A stretch of 64,000 nt of DNA from Diphasiastrum complanatum (Eukaryota > Streptophyta > Lycopodiopsida > Lycopodiales > Lycopodiaceae). A program made the position numbers and the translations under genes. Shown here one piece after another: positions 46,004 to 57,195 of this stretch (positions are counted from its first letter, which is position 1; each line of letters begins with the position of its first letter). The stretch spans positions 14,634,928 to 14,698,927 of the forward strand of contig CM055094.1 of NCBI GenBank assembly GCA_029204225.1, written 5' to 3'. Below the pieces are notes generated by a model, which saw only the letters and a list, made by a program, of their open reading frames with translations, ran no database searches and had not been told where the DNA came from.

Positions 46004-46369
46004 TTAACAAAATCGAACCCTTTTAAGTCCTTGAACCGTGGCAGATTTCAGCATCACTTTCTCTGTTTTTGAAGTTGCAGGAGTAATATCTTCTGATGGA
46101 TTTTCGAAGGTCTTCAAAAATGCTGTTGATAAGTTTGCATAGAGATTAAGCACTTTCTTTATGTTGCCATTCAGCTCATTGATCAGTGCTGTATTCCTGC
46201 CCAAACTTTCAGGAATATCAGATTCGTGATTGTGGTTTATCTCCTTGATAAGAAGGCGATTGTGGTCCAGTAAAAACTGCACTTGACTGAAACTTTGCTG
46301 CAAAGCTACCAATCCTTTCCTGTCCACAGAGGTCATGTCCCCTGATTCTGGTCCAACAGCTGCATCCAT
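46004..46369 (-). CDS. ELF4-like: ELF4-like circadian clock protein (121 aa)
   Basis: I recognise the EARLY FLOWERING 4 family (DUF1313): QQSFSQVQFLLDHNRLLIKEINHNHES (residues 24-50), then PESLGRNTALINELNGN and NIKKVLNLYANLS (53-81), forming the family's helical domain. The basic tail ends KRVRFC. Starting at the ATG 46369-46367 gives 121 aa, typical for ELF4-like proteins; the open frame runs 8 codons further up without an ATG. Stop TAA at 46006-46004. In Arabidopsis ELF4 binds ELF3, which with LUX forms the nuclear evening complex that represses clock and growth genes at night. An AG-preceded pyrimidine-rich stretch just upstream (CTTTCTTGGCAG, minus strand, ending at 46387) could be the acceptor of a 5'-UTR intron. 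No frameshift or stop, so probably functional. Confidence 0.85.
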   Translation of the reverse strand: MDAAVGPESGDMTSVDRKGLVALQQSFSQVQFLLDHNRLLIKEINHNHESDIPESLGRNTALINELNGNIKKVLNLYANLSTAFLKTFENPSEDITPATSKTEKVMLKSATVQGLKRVRFC

Positions 46370-49250
46370 CGCTTTGGCGATATAAACTGCCAAGAAAGGT
46401 GCTCTAGCTCCTGGAGATGGATATAAACTGAAGTTAAGATCCTGAGAGATTCTTAAAGAATGAGACCATTAATGCAAGGTCTGATGAAAAATCAGAAAGG
46501 AGTGTCAAAGTCTAGCAGACGAATCGAATGCTAGAAAAGAACAATCAAAGAAATGCAACAGCCAAAACACACATATATGCTTGCTTTTTTTTATATCAAA
46601 CTGCTGAAATTAAAATAACCACTTTTCCTCCAATTACACACATCAGGATAAAAAGTCTTGTGCATGGTAGTAAAAGCAAATGCCAAGAGTACTTTCATGC
46701 ATAGTTCATCTGTAATGTCCACCTTTTTAGGTCAGAAATCAGTAGGATAAGCAGAAACAGTGAATTATAACAGTCAACAAGGTTCTCGCTCTTCTGCGCC
46801 ATCTCAGCAAAGCAATAATACATAGTAAATACAATGGTAAGAAATAGACGCATATACTTCTAATGACTGATCAAGTAGGCACGTAAAGTGCAGTTTAAGA
46901 GTGTAGATCATAGATGCACCTTAATTATCAAAGATGTCAGGACACAGAAAAATTTCTCAGTTACAGTAAGCGTTCAGGCTTCCATCTGGACAAATGAAAT
47001 GAGCTAGTTATACACAAAACACCTGCTGCCTTTTTCACTTTTGGCTTGAACTCCGTCTTTATGTCTTAGTTTCATTGAGGGACCACGATCTTATAAGGCA
47101 TGCCATGCAGTCGTGGATTAATTCAAATACTTTAAATACTCATATAGCAGATTATCCTACAAACAAATACCAGCAGCATATTTTGATCTCCTACAAAAAC
47201 CCTTTCAACTCAGTATCAAGTAAATCATGAAGCATTCAATAGGAAAAAAGATCACTCGATAGAGGAAGATAAGAAGCCTCTACACTTGAACCTCCAGTCA
47301 GTAGCTGCAGTTGTATCATGAATCTAACGATATGCACTTACAATTACATCGCCCATAAGTCTCAACCTTTAAACTAGAAAACAACATGGCTGCTCTCCAA
47401 GACATCGCCCAGATCTGCAACCAAATTTGATAACAAGGTTAAAATCTGATTCCGACAACACTTTCTAGAAAACTTTAGTGGTATTGAGGACTTTATATTG
47501 GTATCAGAGCCAATTCTGAGCACGTTTTTGCCATTGATTTGTGTTCACAATAAAGCCACCCTTAACCGAAAGCTCTTAATTTTAAACTAGAAATATTTCT
47601 TCTGCAATTTCTTTTGATTGCCTGCAGTCTCAAAGATATAATTATTCAGAACTAGCCTAAGTCCTATCAAGTCTCGAGTTTGCTGATATGATGAAACTAT
47701 GCACTAGCCGATAATCTACTCTACAATCTCAGACTCGAATATTGGAAGATCCATGTTGAAGGGCCAGAATATGAACCATATGACCCATAAAAATGGGACG
47801 GTTTGCCAAAGTTATTAAAAATCCGGACTGCTTAACTTAGTGGAAATTTATCGCAGATATAAGAGTTGCACAATCGACCATGTGAGCCTAGCTGAATTTT
47901 CCCGAAGCGACTTAGTTAGGAAGTCAATTTGTTACACTATAGTGGCATAAGCACTCCCTAATGCTTCTATTAGTGGATCTGTCTTCTTATCACATCTTCC
48001 TTTCACCAATTTTTTGTTCTTCTTCTAGATTCTTTCCTGCTCCTTATGTAGTGATGGTTTTTAGTCGTTTTGTTTTCGTCACCTTCAGGTAGGACTAGAT
48101 CAACGCCTGCGTTTGTGATGCAGAAGTAACTTGTCTTAAGGAGATATCAGAATAAGGGTCTTTTAGCAGATCTTTCAGGCTAAAGGCTGGTGTTGCATTT
48201 GCCCCTGCAATAATATAAGAAATCTTTCTTCCTCTGAGACTACTAAACGCAAACAAATATTGCTTCAATTGAAGATCATGAAAACAGATACATATCGTAA
48301 GTGTGCTGTCACAACTATATGATTCTGAATTTAACTACCCCATACATTCTATAAATCTAGCTATACCCAAAAGTAGCAAGCTGAACTTACAAAGGGAAGT
48401 CACTCTGCAGAATTATAACAGATGAAATCTTCTTGCTGAGTATCAATTTGGATTCCTTAAAGATCAACAAGGATGATCTGGTCTTTCAAATCATGACAAT
48501 GAACGGAACATGTGAAGAAAGAGCATCCAGATGCAAATCCTCAAAGGATGGGCACTGCAGACTTCGATATGGATGCATGAAATTGAGAGGAAAACAACAT
48601 AGCAGAACCGTGAAGCCCTCTTTCCATAAAGGATCAGCAAGGCTGAGCTGAACAACAAACAAAATTAGACTAGATCTTAGATCATAGTGATTCACTATGA
48701 ACAAACCAAAACACACTCTGGCAATCTCTCACTTAAGAGCATGCAAATTCTTGTTAAAAAAAAAGTGATCTCACGTGTTTATCAAGATTTGTGCTGCCTG
48801 GAGAACGCAGCTATCATCATCAAACTGCAAAAAGATCAAATTTTCAGATTACATGAAAAACACTGCCTCAAACCATTTAAATAGATCAAATTTATAATCT
48901 CTAGGCTCTCTATCTCTCTCTCTGGCTGCTTGCATGCAATTTAGATCCTTGTGACAAACTAGAAAGTGCCAGCCCACCCAACATAGCAAAAATGATCCAT
49001 GAGAAGAAAACCCACCTCACAAACTAATCCAAGATTGGAGTACAAAATCCTTCCACTTAGCCTGACTTGATTTGACCATGTCCAAGATATTCTCACCTCA
49101 TGCTTAGAATCTATGGGGCCAGGATGGATAGCTTTTTTTTTTTGCAACTAATACACCATTATTATTAATGTTGATCAATTTGATTACTTTGATACTAATG
49201 ATGTGCTTCTTAGGTTGTTTCTATAGGGAATGTACATATTAAGGAAGAGT
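46370..49250. other. Upstream region of the ELF4-like gene
   Basis: Low-repeat A+T-rich sequence where the promoter and any 5'-UTR exon should lie. No second gene was recognised; ORFs such as 48433-48651 lack motifs. Contains a copia-type PBS match at 47499-47510. Confidence 0.5.
47499..47510 (+). other. Isolated initiator-Met PBS match
   Basis: TGGTATCAGAGC, a 12-base exact match to the Copia-1 PBS, here on the plus strand. It may mark the remains of a copia element, but no LTR partner or pol sequence was found around it. Confidence 0.4.
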
Positions 49251-49259
49251 TAATCCATT

Positions 49260-49965
49260 AATCAGTCCCCCAACTCGATCCTTTGTTGTTCTCATTCCCA
49301 TTTCACCTCACCTATCCTATCTGACACAATAACCACCACCACGTCACTTTCTACCACCACTACCTTACCATCAAACCAACAATTTTGCTTTCCACCCTCA
49401 CATTATTTACCTTCCCAATTCCATTTATTCAAAGATGTCAGCAATTTGTCGAAAATGGCCAAGAAAACTCTAGAAGCCCATGCTGAGACATCTTATCACT
49501 TGCACTGGTTGGTAAGTCAGAGCAAAGAACTGGCTGACCAATTAGCCGAGAAGACCAAGGACCTGAAGGCTTGCCAAGCGGAGCTCAAGAAAAAGTGAAT
49601 AAGAGCTGCAGAAGAGGAGCTAAGGAGCCAGGAATTACAAGGATTGATCCAACAACAACTCCAAGGCCTACTACAGCTGTGAGATCAGCTCAAACAACAA
49701 GACATACATGCCTCTACAGATTATCACAGATTGACAACCACAACAGAGGAGCTACCACAAGTTAAGCCAGAAGACATTGTCATAGTGCCACTACCTGGAG
49801 AGGCCGCATATCATGTCCACATCCTGAACATAGAATTCAGTATACTCCTAGACTTGGATACCTGGTACTCCAGTGAACCAAGCTTATCAGTTATGTCACG
49901 TCATACTGGACATGACCTGCAAGTAATTAATAATCTTGTGAGGCTCAGACACACTAATTAGAGTT
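49260..49965 (+). pseudogene. Gag-like ORF remnant with coiled coil
   Basis: A Thr/Pro-rich stretch, then KMAKKTLEAHAETSYHL, QSKELADQLAEKTKDLKACQAELKKK, then stop, AAEEELRSQELQGLIQQQLQGL, stop, and TEELPQVKPEDIVIVPL. Resembles the coiled-coil part at 34.9-35.4 kb. At least two stops. No pol sequence is attached. Confidence 0.5.
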
Positions 49966-50690
49966 AGTACAAGGTTTGGGACCATATATGCATGTGTAGA
50001 GTATCAATAGCAATTCTATGAATAGAGGATCCATGCATAGAGACTCTATTCTAGATGAATCTATGTATAGGGGAGTTAGGACCTTGCATTACCACATGCA
50101 CAGGGGGTTCTAGAGCTTATATAAGGAGGCCAAACTTGCCCTACTACACCATCATTTGGTTGATTCACTGCCAGGATCTCTCTCTACTTTCATGTTTCAT
50201 ATTCCTTGGCTTGGGGGTTGAAGCTTCTAGAGATTGATTGGTTGTTTCTATACCAGATGCACAACGAACTCCACGAACGAAGGAGACAACAAACTGGAAG
50301 CCGTTAGAATGTGTAAAAAGCAGTTCTTGCAATCAAATGATTAGCTTAAACCATTTTTCTCTGTTCCTATATAAACAAGATGAATGATAGAGAGATGGTT
50401 GAGTTGCAAAGCATAGGTTGTTGAGTTGGTTCATGTAAGCGTCTGCTAGTAAGCAAGACTGTTTTACCCATATTCAGTCAAGGATATGGAATAGTCCTAA
50501 TATGGTAGACCCAGACCTCCAGTGTTCGAGATTATTGGTCACACCTAGATTTTTTTTCCACATCGAGGCCTATTGGTGACTAATGACCTTGAGAGGACCC
50601 AAACGCTTTAATTGAGACATATGGAGTAGTGCATGTACATGTGATTGATATAGGTAGGAGAAAGGCATGAAGAGTTGTGACCTATTTATA
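49966..50690. other. No gene; TATA-like box
   Basis: TATATAAG at 50118-50125 followed by a C+T-rich stretch could be a remnant LTR promoter. No paired repeat found. Confidence 0.4.
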
Positions 50691-50694
50691 GTTG

Positions 50695-50970
50695 ACCTAC
50701 ATGGGAATTGCATCTAGATGATATTCTGATCTATAGTAGAACACTCAAAGAGCATGCTAAGCATCTCCGTACTGTCTTATGTATCTTAAGACAAGAGAAG
50801 CTTTATACAAAAGAATCAAAGTGCGAATTTTTCAAGAAGGAACTTTACCTAGGTCATAAGATTACCTCCTTTGGGATCAAGATTGACGAAGAAAAGGTGA
50901 AGACGGTAGTGGAATGGCCATTTCCTAGAATGGTATGTGAACTTAAGTCATTCTTAGATTTGTGGTATCC
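50695..50970 (+). pseudogene. Gypsy (chromovirus-type) RT fragment
   Basis: LDDILIYSRTLKEHAKHLRTVL, LYTKESKCEFFKKELYLGHKI, DEEKVKTVVEWPFP: the catalytic FxDD region and palm/thumb of a chromovirus-like RT. Unlike gypsy-A (FLDDLCVHG). Cut off at both ends. Confidence 0.88.
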
Positions 50971-50985
50971 CGATTACCTCCAGCA

Positions 50986-51225
50986 TCATCTGAGCCACAC
51001 TACCTCATTCGCGACCTTTGAAGTTGCGACATATTCAGCTTTGCAAGAGGATTGAGCCATTAAGGTTTGCTTTTTGCAAAACCAGTTGATTGCAGCTCCG
51101 CACGCTATTGTACATCCTCCAGTAATGGACTTGCTATCATCTTTGCAACTCGCCCAGCTTGCATCACTGTAGTGATGCAGCTCGAATTCTTTTTCTTCGT
51201 TTCCAGCTCTGTAGGTTAATCTCAT
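50986..51225 (-). pseudogene. Copia RNase H fragment
   Basis: HHYSDASWASCKDDSKSITGG and NWFCKKQTLMAQSSCKAEYVA: copia RNase H with its D and E residues, in a lineage different from Copia-1 (SDSDFAGD). It lies against the gypsy RT fragment on one side and the E3 LTR on the other. Confidence 0.88.
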
Positions 51226-51250
51226 ATGATGGGTACCCTTCAGATACTAT

Positions 51251-52056
51251 TGTTGGGGGCATTCCCAACAAAGTGTAAATAGATAAAATCCTCCAATAAA
51301 ATGTGTTGCGAGGGCGTGGCATCCTGCGTGTATAAGCCCATGGCCCAATGAGCACGCAATTGAAGTTGTAAATAAAATAAACTTGACTTGGGCCTTGTAA
51401 TTAAAATAAAACTAGAGGCCCAATGTCATTTTTTAACTTAGAGATCACTTTTTGGAGTTGGGTCCAAATTGAGACTCACATGAATCTTGTGATTTCTAAT
51501 GTACTTTTTGTGGACCCTTTGGATCAAGTTGGGTCCAAGATGAATGGATAGGATCACTGTGAATATTAGCCAATAAGATTGAGGGGCAAGGGCCTTCCCC
51601 ATTTTATAAAAAGGCACCATTTGTACACTAATTCCATGCTTAATGAGAAGGAGAAAACTCTACCATTTTTGGAAGAAAGGCATCCTCATTTGCTATTCAC
51701 TACTTGCTATTGCTCTTGGTTATGTTTTCTATTGCTTTCTATTTCCATGTTTATTGTTTGCCATAGTGAATGTTTTTCCATTAGCAAGCATAAGGAGCAT
51801 TTGAGCTAACCTCCACCCTCACTCTCTTTCTCTCTCTTTCTCTTCTCTTCTCAATCTCTTCTTCTCCATTCCTTCTCTTCAACCAAAACTATGATGAATG
51901 TTAGTGTAGAGGAGTAGAGTTAAAGAGGAGTAGTATAGTGGTGAGTAGAGTTAAGGGAGAAAGTAGGAAAAAGTAGCATCTATGCATAGTTATCCCGTGA
52001 TCTAACCTTTGTTGATAGGCGGAAGGGCTATACTACGAGAGATCTTCGACCCCACA
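51251..52056 (+). repeat. Gypsy-A LTR of E3
   Basis: TG...CA ends; terminal inverted TGTTGGG/CCCAACA; TATAAAAA at 51605-51612; CT-rich tract near 51816-51880. The best reference copy of the family. Confidence 0.93.
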
Positions 52057-52057
52057 T

Positions 52058-52076
52058 TGGCGCCGTTGCCGGGGAT
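52058..52076 (+). other. tRNA-Asp PBS of E3
   Basis: TGGCGCCGTTGCCGGGGAT, complementary without mismatch to the 3' end of plant tRNA-Asp as I know it. One base (T) separates it from the LTR. Confidence 0.92.
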
Positions 52077-52429
52077 AGGTTTCCACTAACTAGTTTAGTT
52101 GCATTTTAGCTATTTTCTTGCTTTTTAGAGTAGTTTAGGTAGACTTTTGGGAGTTTAGAGTTAGTTTTCTGTATTTTTTTGTGTTTGGACTATTCACAGC
52201 TAGCGAAGGAGGTGTGAGAGGGTAGAGGAGGCCCTGAACAACCTCTAAGGGCTTGAAACCCAAACCAATCATCCAAAAAACTCAAAAAACACACCAATCT
52301 GCATTTTGGAGTGGAAAAGAGCCAAAAAACTCATCAGATTTTTATATCTCCAAAATAAGTGAGAATTAACTCTTGCATAACTGGTAGCAGCTCCAGGGTA
52401 CTATCCCAGACCCGCATAGAAGCCTGCGA

Positions 52430-53160
52430 GAGTTAGTTCCAAGCAGATTGTAAAAATCAGAGAAAAATCATAAAAAATCCAAAAAACCCTTAAAAAGATC
52501 CAAAAAAATTCAAATCTTCATAAGAACTCTCGCAGAGCCCTCTGAAGTTCCATATCAGTAAGACCAGGACACATAGAAACTCGCGAGAGTTAGTATGATT
52601 TATAAGTGCCTGTGCGAGAGTTCCCAGATAAAAAAAAGACGGGAAAGTACTAGTGAACCCTCGCAGGCAGTGAAATTTTCAGTTCCAGTGGTCAAGAACT
52701 CTCGCAGAGGATTCTAAAGTTTCGTCTCAGTGAGACAAGGACACAGAAGAGCTTGCGAGAGTTAGTTTGATTCCAGTGAGCAAAACATTGGATTTAAGTG
52801 CTAAAAATCACTAAAAAGTGAAGATCCAACAAATCCTTCCAGTAAGAACTCTCGCAGACCCTCTCAATCAATTCAGAATGTCAAATTACATCAGTGATGA
52901 AGCCTGCGAGAGTTAGTATGAAGATCTGGTGAAGATCAAGCACAAAAAATGATTTTGAACCCTCGCAAACAGTGAAATTTTCACTTCTTGCGAGAGTTAA
53001 CTCTCACAGAGAATTCTATAGTGAGATCTGACCCAGATCTAGCTATTGTGAACCTTACAAAAGTTACTTCCTAGAGATTTGAAAGATATCAAGTTTGTTA
53101 CCTGCAAAAATAGCTAAAGAACCCTCGCACAGCCAACCCTCGCACAAGATAACCCTCACA
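52430..53160 (+). repeat. Word array A in the E3 leader
   Basis: TGCGAGAG exact at 52435, 52613, 52754, 52905 and 52989 (CGCGAGAG at 52582); CTCTCGCA exact at 52527, 52699 and 52849; near-matches at 52659, 52960 and 53001; further CCCTCGCA words near 53122 and 53138. Pairs such as GAACTCTCGCAGAG and CTTGCGAGAGTTAG stand 55 bp apart, so the RNA could form a series of ~11-bp stems. Site order and spacing equal those of E1. Confidence 0.9.
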
Positions 53161-53356
53161 GACCAGATCAGTGGAAAGATTTGCATTAGATCCAACTACT
53201 GTCAAAATCTCAGGTCTCAGTGCAAGGAGTAAAAATTTATCAAGGAAAAACCACCGAAAAAGGCCTACAATTCACTCTGACCGATCAGATCCTTGAAGAT
53301 CCAGACTGCATCCTACTATATAAGTAAGGTCCAATCACTTTGGAACCCACCATCGG

Positions 53357-54120
53357 ATGAATCTGAGATCAGGACGATCAATAACACGAAGGATAGCAAA
53401 TCAGACACCATACCTTCCCAGATTAGCAGTTGTACAACAACAGGCATAACCGGAATCAGCACCAATGGATCCAATGGGCCAACCCGTACCTGTCGCACCC
53501 TTGCAAGCAGTTCGGAGAGCACCACAGATGGAGATACCAAAATATGACGGATCATCAGATCATGATCCGATTCCTCCATATCTACGAGCAAGCTTATGAA
53601 ATCTACAGCGAACGGACTCTTGCGGAGAAGCTGATGCTATTTCCTATGTCCTTACTTGCAGTGGCTCAGGATTGGTTTTTCAACTTGTCAGAGGAAGAGA
53701 GATCCACCTGGAAAGCGGTTAAAGCAGCTCTCATTACGCGCTTTAAGCCAAGGAAGTTCTTGGAAGACCCGTTTCTCCTACTGAGCAAAGTCAAGATGGG
53801 AAAACGAGAAAGGGTCCGGGACTATATCAAGCCGGTCAAACATCTACGGTCCGAGTGCACTGCAGCCCTGACTCCCGACCATGCAGAGATCATGTGGTTC
53901 CTAGCCGGATTACCACAAAGCATCAGAAGAGAACTGAAATGATGGGAGCAGTACGCTACCCTGCAAGAAGCTATTGAAGATGCCATCAGGGAAGAGGATG
54001 AGGGATCTGACGACAAATATCCTTCCACCCACACTCCTACTCCCTCGATCCCATCATCGTCATCAAACGCATCAGCTCTATCCACAAAACTGATGTTGGA
54101 ACAAATGACAAAATTACACA
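53357..54120 (+). pseudogene. E3 gag
   Basis: PMDPMGQPVPVAP, MEIPKYDGSSDH; a frame change near 53570; then AEKLMLFPMSLLAVAQDWFFNLSEEERSTWKAVKAALITRFKPRKFLEDPFLLLSKVKMGKRERVRDYI, split at a TGA at 53940 (LPQSIRRELK*). Retrotrans_gag capsid domain, then an acidic/Ser-rich tail. Confidence 0.9.
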
Positions 54121-54965
54121 AACAGCAGATGGAGCAACTTACGGCGCAGTTTGACCAGAAACTGAAGGCCTTACAAGGAACTGTAGCACTAACTTCACAT
54201 CAACCAGAACCAAACCAGCTGCAGTATCCTCGACGAGAAAATGTATGGTGTTCAGTATGCATGCAAAACCATACAGCAAACGAGTGTCTTGTCCTAAAGC
54301 AAAATCTGAGATTGACACACAGATTCTGCCATCTGTGAAATGCAACATCGCACGATATGGCATTTTACCCGTTTAATCCCAGGGTTGTTCAACAGAAGAG
54401 AAGTCCTTATCAGACTTCTTATCCTTATCATTAAGGGGCTCCTAATACGGTACCAAGGTACAGCGCACCCAATCAACCACAATGCATGGCCTTACCTGCT
54501 CCACCAGGGCCAGCCAATCAACAAGTGGCCCATGTAAACTTGACAACAGCAGAACAAGAAATGCAAATGCCACCTCAACCTGAGTAGCAACAGTGGTATG
54601 GACCAGATGAACCATTTATGGATCCTATCATAAATGAATATGTTTCGGCCTATGCAGCTCAAACTCAACGTCAAGGTGGAAGAAATTACGGTTGCTACGG
54701 ATGTGGCGAGGGACACAGAATTTCAGAATGTCCCTACAAGGGACAATATACAACAACCTGTCGGGATTGTGGTTATGGACACTATTTCAAGAATTGTCCA
54801 TTTAAATCTGGAACCAGTGCACCTCTTAACCTCATTGCCATACAGCAACCAGTAGTTCCAACAGGGATGTCATCGAAAGGTCGACAAGACCACACTTGTG
54901 TTAACTGCTACGCGAGCACAGAAGAGGAAGGAAGTGGCTCCCTCACCACCACCATCGTTCACTGA
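54120..54965 (+). pseudogene. E3 nucleocapsid with three zinc knuckles
   Basis: After the Gln-rich linker there is CSVCMQNHTANEC (about 54251-54289; spacing CX2CX3HX4C). Then, in frame 54618-54965, CYGCGEGHRISEC and CRDCGYGHYFKNC, both CX2CX4HX4C. These bind element RNA. A TGA at ~54337 separates the first from the others. Confidence 0.88.
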
Positions 54966-55995
54966 TGACCAACCCTCAACTTCAGCACCATATCCAAATG
55001 TGAGGGAAGAGAGAAGGCTAGTATGTATACCCATATATTGTGCGGGCTATGATGAAACAAGTAACGTCCTCCACATCGGAGCAGCATGGGAAAGTGAGAA
55101 ACACAACATCACTTTGCCAATCAAACATAAGAGATATGAGGACGACGCAGCAATGGTAGATGGAGGATCGGGTGTCAATCTGATCTCCACTACCTTGTAC
55201 AAAAAATGGGATTTACAAGGATTGAAGCCAGCCAGATTCGCCATCAAGCTAGCAGATCAATCTTGTGTGAAACCAAAAGGTGTAGTTGCTGATATTCCCG
55301 TAAAGATAGCAGGCATGCAGTATGTGATTACTTTTGTGGTCATGGATATATCTGAATCTCCATCTGAATACCGTGTTTTACTGGTAAGACCATGGTTGAG
55401 GGCTGCGCAAGTAGTACACAACTGGGGTACAGGGAAACTCACCTTCGAGAACAGAGAACAGGCTATAAACGTAGATCCAACCACATGGGCGGTGAAACCT
55501 GTTGCACCCAAAGCTAATGACGGATCATCCACGACAGATCATACAAATGATCGCCCAAGGTCAGCCAAGGGAGATCACTATCATTCAGAGACGGATGTCA
55601 TGAGATGGACGGATGTATTAGCAACTATTGATTGCCAAACATGTCAATATGAATCAGATCTAGAACCAAGTACATCTTCACCCAAATGTTACACTATGGA
55701 CACACCAATCACATTTGGGGTGAATATGATAAACGTAGCATGGCTGTCAGTGGAGCCGATTGAGAATCTAGTGGACGATGATCTACTCCCTTGGCAATAT
55801 GCTCTAACTTATAATAAGGAGATTGAGCTGACTGATGAACAAGTCCTACACCACATGGACCCAGATCGTTACGGAATCAAGAGGTACCAGCTCAACCACC
55901 ACAAAGGTCTGCTATGGCGAAAGTCTCAAGGATCGAACCACCCAAGGCACCTGCAAATAAGAAGAATCAATTGGAGCAACGCTACAACCAGGTGA
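54898..55995 (+). CDS. E3 protease and linker frame (365 codons)
   Basis: Open over 365 codons. YCAGYDETSNVLHIGAAWE, KHKRYEDDAAMVDGGSGVNLISTTLY (retropepsin active site D-G-G-S-G, about residues 91-95), LADQSCVKPKGVVADIPVKIAG, LLVRPWL, NWGTGKLTFENRE, VDPTTW, then the linker with MDTPITFGVNMINVAWLS and LTDEQVLHHMDPDRYG. A one-base loss near 55882 then shifts the frame (the 55914-56099 frame continues it). The start shown is only the first ATG; the protein was part of a polyprotein. Confidence 0.85.
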   Translation: MLTATRAQKRKEVAPSPPPSFTDDQPSTSAPYPNVREERRLVCIPIYCAGYDETSNVLHIGAAWESEKHNITLPIKHKRYEDDAAMVDGGSGVNLISTTLYKKWDLQGLKPARFAIKLADQSCVKPKGVVADIPVKIAGMQYVITFVVMDISESPSEYRVLLVRPWLRAAQVVHNWGTGKLTFENREQAINVDPTTWAVKPVAPKANDGSSTTDHTNDRPRSAKGDHYHSETDVMRWTDVLATIDCQTCQYESDLEPSTSSPKCYTMDTPITFGVNMINVAWLSVEPIENLVDDDLLPWQYALTYNKEIELTDEQVLHHMDPDRYGIKRYQLNHHKGLLWRKSQGSNHPRHLQIRRINWSNATTR

Positions 55996-56239
55996 TCCGA
56001 TGGAGTGACCTACCCGAAGAGGCAATAGCTACAGTAGACGTTGATATTCGCAACCATGAGGCGAATGTCACAGCAATCCCAATGAACCCACCAAAATGAC
56101 AAAAAAGAGAAAAAAGAATGTGTTGGATTCCTTGAAGTCAATCAAGATGGACTCAAATACAACGTCATCTTCTACACAGGTGACAAATAATAAAAAATGA
56201 CCAGTCGGGCCAAGATCAATATGCTAAAAGAGGAATATT

Positions 56240-57195
56240 GATGAGCTCCAGTTCATGAGATGCCTGATACTTTCAAGAATTATACACTGGACGACGTGGT
56301 AATCATAATGCCGCAAGCCCAATGAGAACCTGATCAAAGTCAGACACCAGCGGAACAAGTCTTCGAGGGATCTGCGCAAACACAGTCGATGAATCTTGTG
56401 GAACCAGGAGAAGAAGAAAGGATAGTGCATGTGAGAGAGCAGTTAACACCCACGCAGTTCAAGAGACTACGATCCTTGTTGGTGGAATATAAAGACTGTT
56501 TTGATTGGAGCTATAGTGATCTAAAGGGCATTCCACCAACAGTAGTCCAACACACCATATCTTTGGCGGACAGAGCAGTCCCCAAGTTAAGCCGTTACTA
56601 CCGCTACAACCCAAATTATACAGAACTGATCAAGCAAGAGTTGCAGAAGCTTATGGATGCAGATTTCATTTACGAAATCGAACACATGGAATGGGTATCG
56701 CCAATAGTTGTAGTACCCAAGAAGAATGGCAAAATGCGTATCTGTGTGAACCTGAAGGCGCTTAATGCAGTCACCAAAAAGGACCATTTACGGAAAGTGT
56801 CCTTGATAGAGTAGTTGGCGACGAAGCCTACAGTTTTTTGGATGGCCTCAGCGGCTACAACCAGGTAAAAATAGCCCTCCAGGACCAGCACAAGACAGCA
56901 TTCACCACGGAATGGGGAACTTATGCCTATAAAGTGATGCCATTTGGACTTTGCAATGCCCCAAGCACTTTCCAGCGAGTCATGCAGGCGGCATTCAAAG
57001 ATTTGCAAAAATTTCTGGAAATTTTCTTGCACGATTTGTGCGTGCATGGACCAAATTTAGAACACTTATCCAATTTGAAAAAGGTGCTACAAAAATGCCG
57101 CAAATACCAGATCTCCCTGAATCCAGAAAAATGTCAATTATGGGTGACACATGGCTTGATACTCGGCCATATAGTGTCGAGACACGGGATCGCGA
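56240..57195 (+). pseudogene. E3 reverse transcriptase
   Basis: The N-terminal part is open at 56389-56814: KGIPPTVVQHTISLADRAV, LMDADFIYEIEHMEWVSPIVVVPKKNGKMRICVNLKALN. Then a 13-bp deletion between two CCATTT copies shifts the frame. The rest (56838-57190) has SGYNQVKIALQDQHKTAFTTEWGTYAYKVMPFGLCNAPSTFQRVMQ. The catalytic box reads FLHDLCVHG, one Asp replaced by His, so RT would be inactive. The thumb is lost in the next deletion. Confidence 0.92.

Noticed and set aside
46370..46393. Longer start for the ELF4-like protein, 8 codons upstream
   Set aside because: The upstream 'start' codon is TTG. The first ATG is at 46369, and the extra codons follow a splice-acceptor-like CAG.
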